Source of the DNA: Treponema sp.
Lineage (GTDB): Bacteria; Spirochaetota; Spirochaetia; Treponematales; Rectinemataceae
Length of the DNA: 16,193 nt
Assembly: GCA_017849315.1 (NCBI GenBank)
Contig: JAFIHQ010000104.1
Span: forward strand, 1 to 16,193
Reading direction: 5' to 3'
The position numbers and the translations under genes were made by a program. The notes below the pieces were generated by a model. The model had not been told where the DNA came from and made no database searches. It worked only from the letters and a program-made list of their open reading frames with translations. Shown here piece by piece: positions 13,915 to 16,193 of this stretch; the first letter of the stretch is position 1; each line of letters begins with the position of its first letter.

Positions 13915-15941
13915 TGACTCAGGCTGATACAACAAGGCTTGCCCGCAACGAGAAAAAGTGTGTAGCTATTGGAATAACGAGTGCGCCGAATTCTGCTCGC
14001 CTTGTCAAAAAAGCATACGAACTGGCCCGTTCGACCGACGCCAGCCTGCTAGGCATACATATAGACGCGGGAGCGACACCGGCCAGAGAAGATAAAGAGC
14101 GGCTAGATAACAATCTTGACCTCTTGCGCTCGTTGGGCGGCGAAGTTGTGGTCGCCGTGAGCCCCGACCCAGTCCAAGGCCTGGTTTCCACGGCCTTGGC
14201 TCATGGCGCTTCCACCCTTGTTATCGGGCGATCGGGGCTTTCACGCCTAGGGCCGATACCTCACCATACAACACTGTCGGATCGCATTCTCCACGAGGCT
14301 AGCCCCCTCGACGTGGTTGTGATAAGCGACACAGGCGAAAACCCACCGGATTTGACGTTTGCTTCTCTGCGCCGATATTTTAGGGCTCCCTTACATCAAT
14401 ATCTTCTTCTATGCTTTGCCTTTGTGGCAGTAACGGCCGCATGCGCTCTTCTTTCCAAATATCTGGGAACCAGAAGCGTCCCCATTATGTACTTGACGGT
14501 GGTCTTACTATTGTCTACTGTCTCGGCACCGGGACCGATAGCTATTTTTGCCGTCATTTCCGCCCTCGCCTACAACTTTTTTTTCTTACCTCCTCATTAC
14601 TCATTTGCGATAACTTCCATAGAAGACATCTTCATATTCGTTCTATATTTCATTGTTGCTTGGGTTTCGGGTGCTTTATCTTCCGGACTTCGTACCCGCG
14701 AAAAACTGCTTGAAAAAAAGGACCAGTCCACTACCTTGCTTCTCGCCGCCGCCAATTCCCTTGCCAAAGCGAATTCAGTACAAGAAGCCGCAAGTGTCAC
14801 GGCGGAACTGGTACAGAGTTACACAAAGTCCACCGCTATCGTCTTTGTACCATCCGACCCACGGATCGAACAGGAAGAGACACTATACGCTGCCGATGGA
14901 GTGGCTGATGCAGTGGCAAAAGAAAATTCCATTCCCAACATAAATGTGCAGCGACTAAAAGAAGAATGTCGACAAGTCATCCTGTCGGGCAAGGTAAACG
15001 ACTATCTTGTAAACGACTACCCTCTAAGCGTCGTAAGCGCCAAATCCAAATTGCATTTTCGTTTCGTACCTGCATCCTCTGGGCAACAAGTTGTTGCTGT
15101 GATTGTATATGCAAGAACCTCATCGAAAAGCGAAGTAGAAGAGGATGATGAACTCATTGCAGCCATCGGTCGAAGCCTCGCCCTGGTTATCGAAAGAACA
15201 CAGTCACAGAAAAGAAACCAGCAGGCAGCGCTGGAGTTGGAATCCGAAAGGCTTGCAAAGGTGCTTTTCGATTCGGTTTCCCACGAACTTAAGACGCCAC
15301 TCACGACCATCTTAGGGTCCTTAAGTGTGCTTGCGGACAGCACTGATTCCATTCCGGGCGTACAGCAAAAAGAACTCTTGGAACAATCGTTCAATGCGGC
15401 AAAAAAACTGAATCAAACCGTAGAAGATTTTCTTTCCATTGGTAGAATCGAGTCAGGCAGGCTCACTCTGAAACTGGAACCAATCGAACACGCCGAACTT
15501 TTGGCTATGATAACGAACGCGTTCAAGGGGAAAGAGAATGACCATCCCCTTCAGATAATTCCTTTTCAAGCTAATGAGATAGTAGAGTACAATATTGATG
15601 CAGTTCTGATAGCCCGGGCCACTGGTATCCTGCTCGAGAATGCAGCAAAATATTCTGTCCCTGGCGGCATTATTGAATTGGCGATGGCGCCACAGGAGCC
15701 ACAAGGCAAGAACCTGTCGATTATCGTTCATGATGAGGGTCCGGGATTCAGCAGCGAACGAATGCAGTCACCTTTTGTCAAGTTTCGCAAAGTGCCTGGT
15801 GACAAACCGGGCGGAGTGGGCCTGGGTTTGCCTATATGTCAGGGTATTGTGACAGCTCACGGGGGAAGCATGGTGGCGCGACGCGATACCACAGGTTTTC
15901 TTGTGGAGATAATAATTCCCAATTGCGTTGAAATATCCTGA
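13914..15941 (+). CDS. KdpD-like sensor histidine kinase lacking the N-terminal KdpD domain
   Basis: A 675-residue sensor kinase with the rear architecture of KdpD. It has a USP-like domain (about 13-140, with LVIGRSGLSRLG at 102-113), four membrane helices of a DUF4118 domain (about 158-258) and a GAF-like region (about 285-430). HisKA follows with H457 in SVSHELKTPLTTILGSL, then the ATPase domain with the N box (LLENAAKYS, N576), the G1 box (HDEGPGF, D607) and the G2 box (GVGLGLPI, 634-641). E. coli KdpD has about 200 more residues in front, with Walker A/B motifs; they are absent, and the upstream gene overlaps by one base (TAATG), so none is hidden. A GAGGGAG ribosome site precedes the ATG. 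It should phosphorylate the regulator encoded 34 bases downstream and probably senses potassium or osmotic state for the linked Trk system. Confidence 0.92.
   Translation: MTQADTTRLARNEKKCVAIGITSAPNSARLVKKAYELARSTDASLLGIHIDAGATPAREDKERLDNNLDLLRSLGGEVVVAVSPDPVQGLVSTALAHGASTLVIGRSGLSRLGPIPHHTTLSDRILHEASPLDVVVISDTGENPPDLTFASLRRYFRAPLHQYLLLCFAFVAVTAACALLSKYLGTRSVPIMYLTVVLLLSTVSAPGPIAIFAVISALAYNFFFLPPHYSFAITSIEDIFIFVLYFIVAWVSGALSSGLRTREKLLEKKDQSTTLLLAAANSLAKANSVQEAASVTAELVQSYTKSTAIVFVPSDPRIEQEETLYAADGVADAVAKENSIPNINVQRLKEECRQVILSGKVNDYLVNDYPLSVVSAKSKLHFRFVPASSGQQVVAVIVYARTSSKSEVEEDDELIAAIGRSLALVIERTQSQKRNQQAALELESERLAKVLFDSVSHELKTPLTTILGSLSVLADSTDSIPGVQQKELLEQSFNAAKKLNQTVEDFLSIGRIESGRLTLKLEPIEHAELLAMITNAFKGKENDHPLQIIPFQANEIVEYNIDAVLIARATGILLENAAKYSVPGGIIELAMAPQEPQGKNLSIIVHDEGPGFSSERMQSPFVKFRKVPGDKPGGVGLGLPICQGIVTAHGGSMVARRDTTGFLVEIIIPNCVEIS
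14994..15023 (+). repeat. 15-base tandem duplication in the sensor kinase gene
   Basis: gtaaacgactatctt (14994-15008) is followed by gtaaacgactaccct (15009-15023), identical at 13 of 15 bases. It encodes VNDYL and VNDYP (about residues 361-370) in the GAF-like region. The duplication is in frame. Confidence 0.8.
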
Positions 15942-15975
15942 GATTATTCAGTGCACAGATTTGTAGAGGAAATCA

Positions 15976-16193
15976 ATGCGTGTACTCGTTATAGACGACG
16001 AACCTCAAATCCGCAAATTGCTCACAATCGCGCTCGGCAGTAAGGGATGGACTACGTTTGAGGCCACTTCAGGCTTCGAGGGTATCCAACAGCTCATGGC
16101 TGTAAGGGCGGATGTGGTGCTCCTCGATCTTAATCTTCCAGACATGGACGGGGCGGCTGTCCTCACTGAAATACGAAAGTGGAGCAGTACGCC
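15976..16193 (+). CDS. Response regulator, OmpR/KdpE-like receiver (cut by the right edge)
   Basis: The first 72 codons of a response regulator. It starts at ATG 15976 with AGAGGA five bases upstream. The receiver has the acidic pair D7-D8 after VLVI and the phospho-acceptor D51 in VVLLDLNLPDMDG. The segment TEIRKWSST resembles KdpE, where the 'R-W-S' stretch leads into the PVI strand. The winged-helix output domain is off the window. It is the cognate partner of the KdpD-like kinase. It may regulate the operon through the inverted repeat at its promoter, though this is untested. Confidence 0.93.
   Translation, partial: MRVLVIDDEPQIRKLLTIALGSKGWTTFEATSGFEGIQQLMAVRADVVLLDLNLPDMDGAAVLTEIRKWSST

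Overview
The window looks like chromosomal DNA of a Gram-negative bacterium, most plausibly a spirochaete. The grounds are four predicted lipoproteins with relaxed lipoboxes (LAAC, LGSC, LLGC, ASSC), an InlB-repeat metallopeptidase, a LytS/YesM-type sugar sensor with its own binding protein, and a non-PTS-looking mannitol-phosphate locus. This placement is an inference from gene content, with no marker gene in view. There are no rRNA or tRNA genes, no CRISPR array and no recognisable insertion sequence or phage gene.

Left region (1-5273), carbohydrate sensing and use. Reading leftward from about 2760 are a membrane-anchored sugar-binding protein, a LytS/YesM-family histidine kinase and the receiver domain of a response regulator that runs off the left edge. 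The three are joined by 4-base stop/start overlaps. Divergent from them is a two-gene operon with a PfkB-family sugar kinase and mannitol-1-phosphate 5-dehydrogenase (mtlD), also joined by a 4-base overlap. The likely logic is that an external sugar or polyol is sensed and its catabolism adjusted. No transporter lies in the window.

Middle region (5274-10260), cell envelope. It holds a large secreted lipoprotein with an InlB-type repeat and an HExxH zinc-peptidase motif, a 60-residue SAP-like protein with four cysteines, a small lipoprotein and a beta-barrel-like outer-membrane protein (both leftward), then a PEGA-domain lipoprotein and a DUF4136-like lipoprotein (both rightward). One convincing intrinsic terminator (7584-7617), two reasonable promoters on the minus strand, nested palindromes at 8837-8863 and several short repeats sit between these genes.

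Right region (10261-16193), potassium uptake and its sensor. One rightward operon carries two separate TrkA-type RCK proteins, an unannotated-looking 52-residue single-helix membrane protein, a TrkH/KtrB channel with all four selectivity-filter loops, a membrane-anchored OB-fold protein, a KdpD-like histidine kinase lacking the N-terminal nucleotide-binding KdpD domain, and the start of an OmpR/KdpE-like regulator. The genes overlap or nearly touch, so the transporter and a Kdp-type sensor appear to be made together. The operon promoter is framed by a perfect 11-base inverted repeat whose right arm reaches the first ribosome binding site. The most novel elements are the 52-residue protein, the OB-fold protein and the wiring of a shortened KdpD to a Trk system.

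A window-wide oddity is a series of short tandem duplications of 12-20 bases in genes, at gene ends and in spacers, which suggests frequent slippage or short-repeat duplication in this genome.
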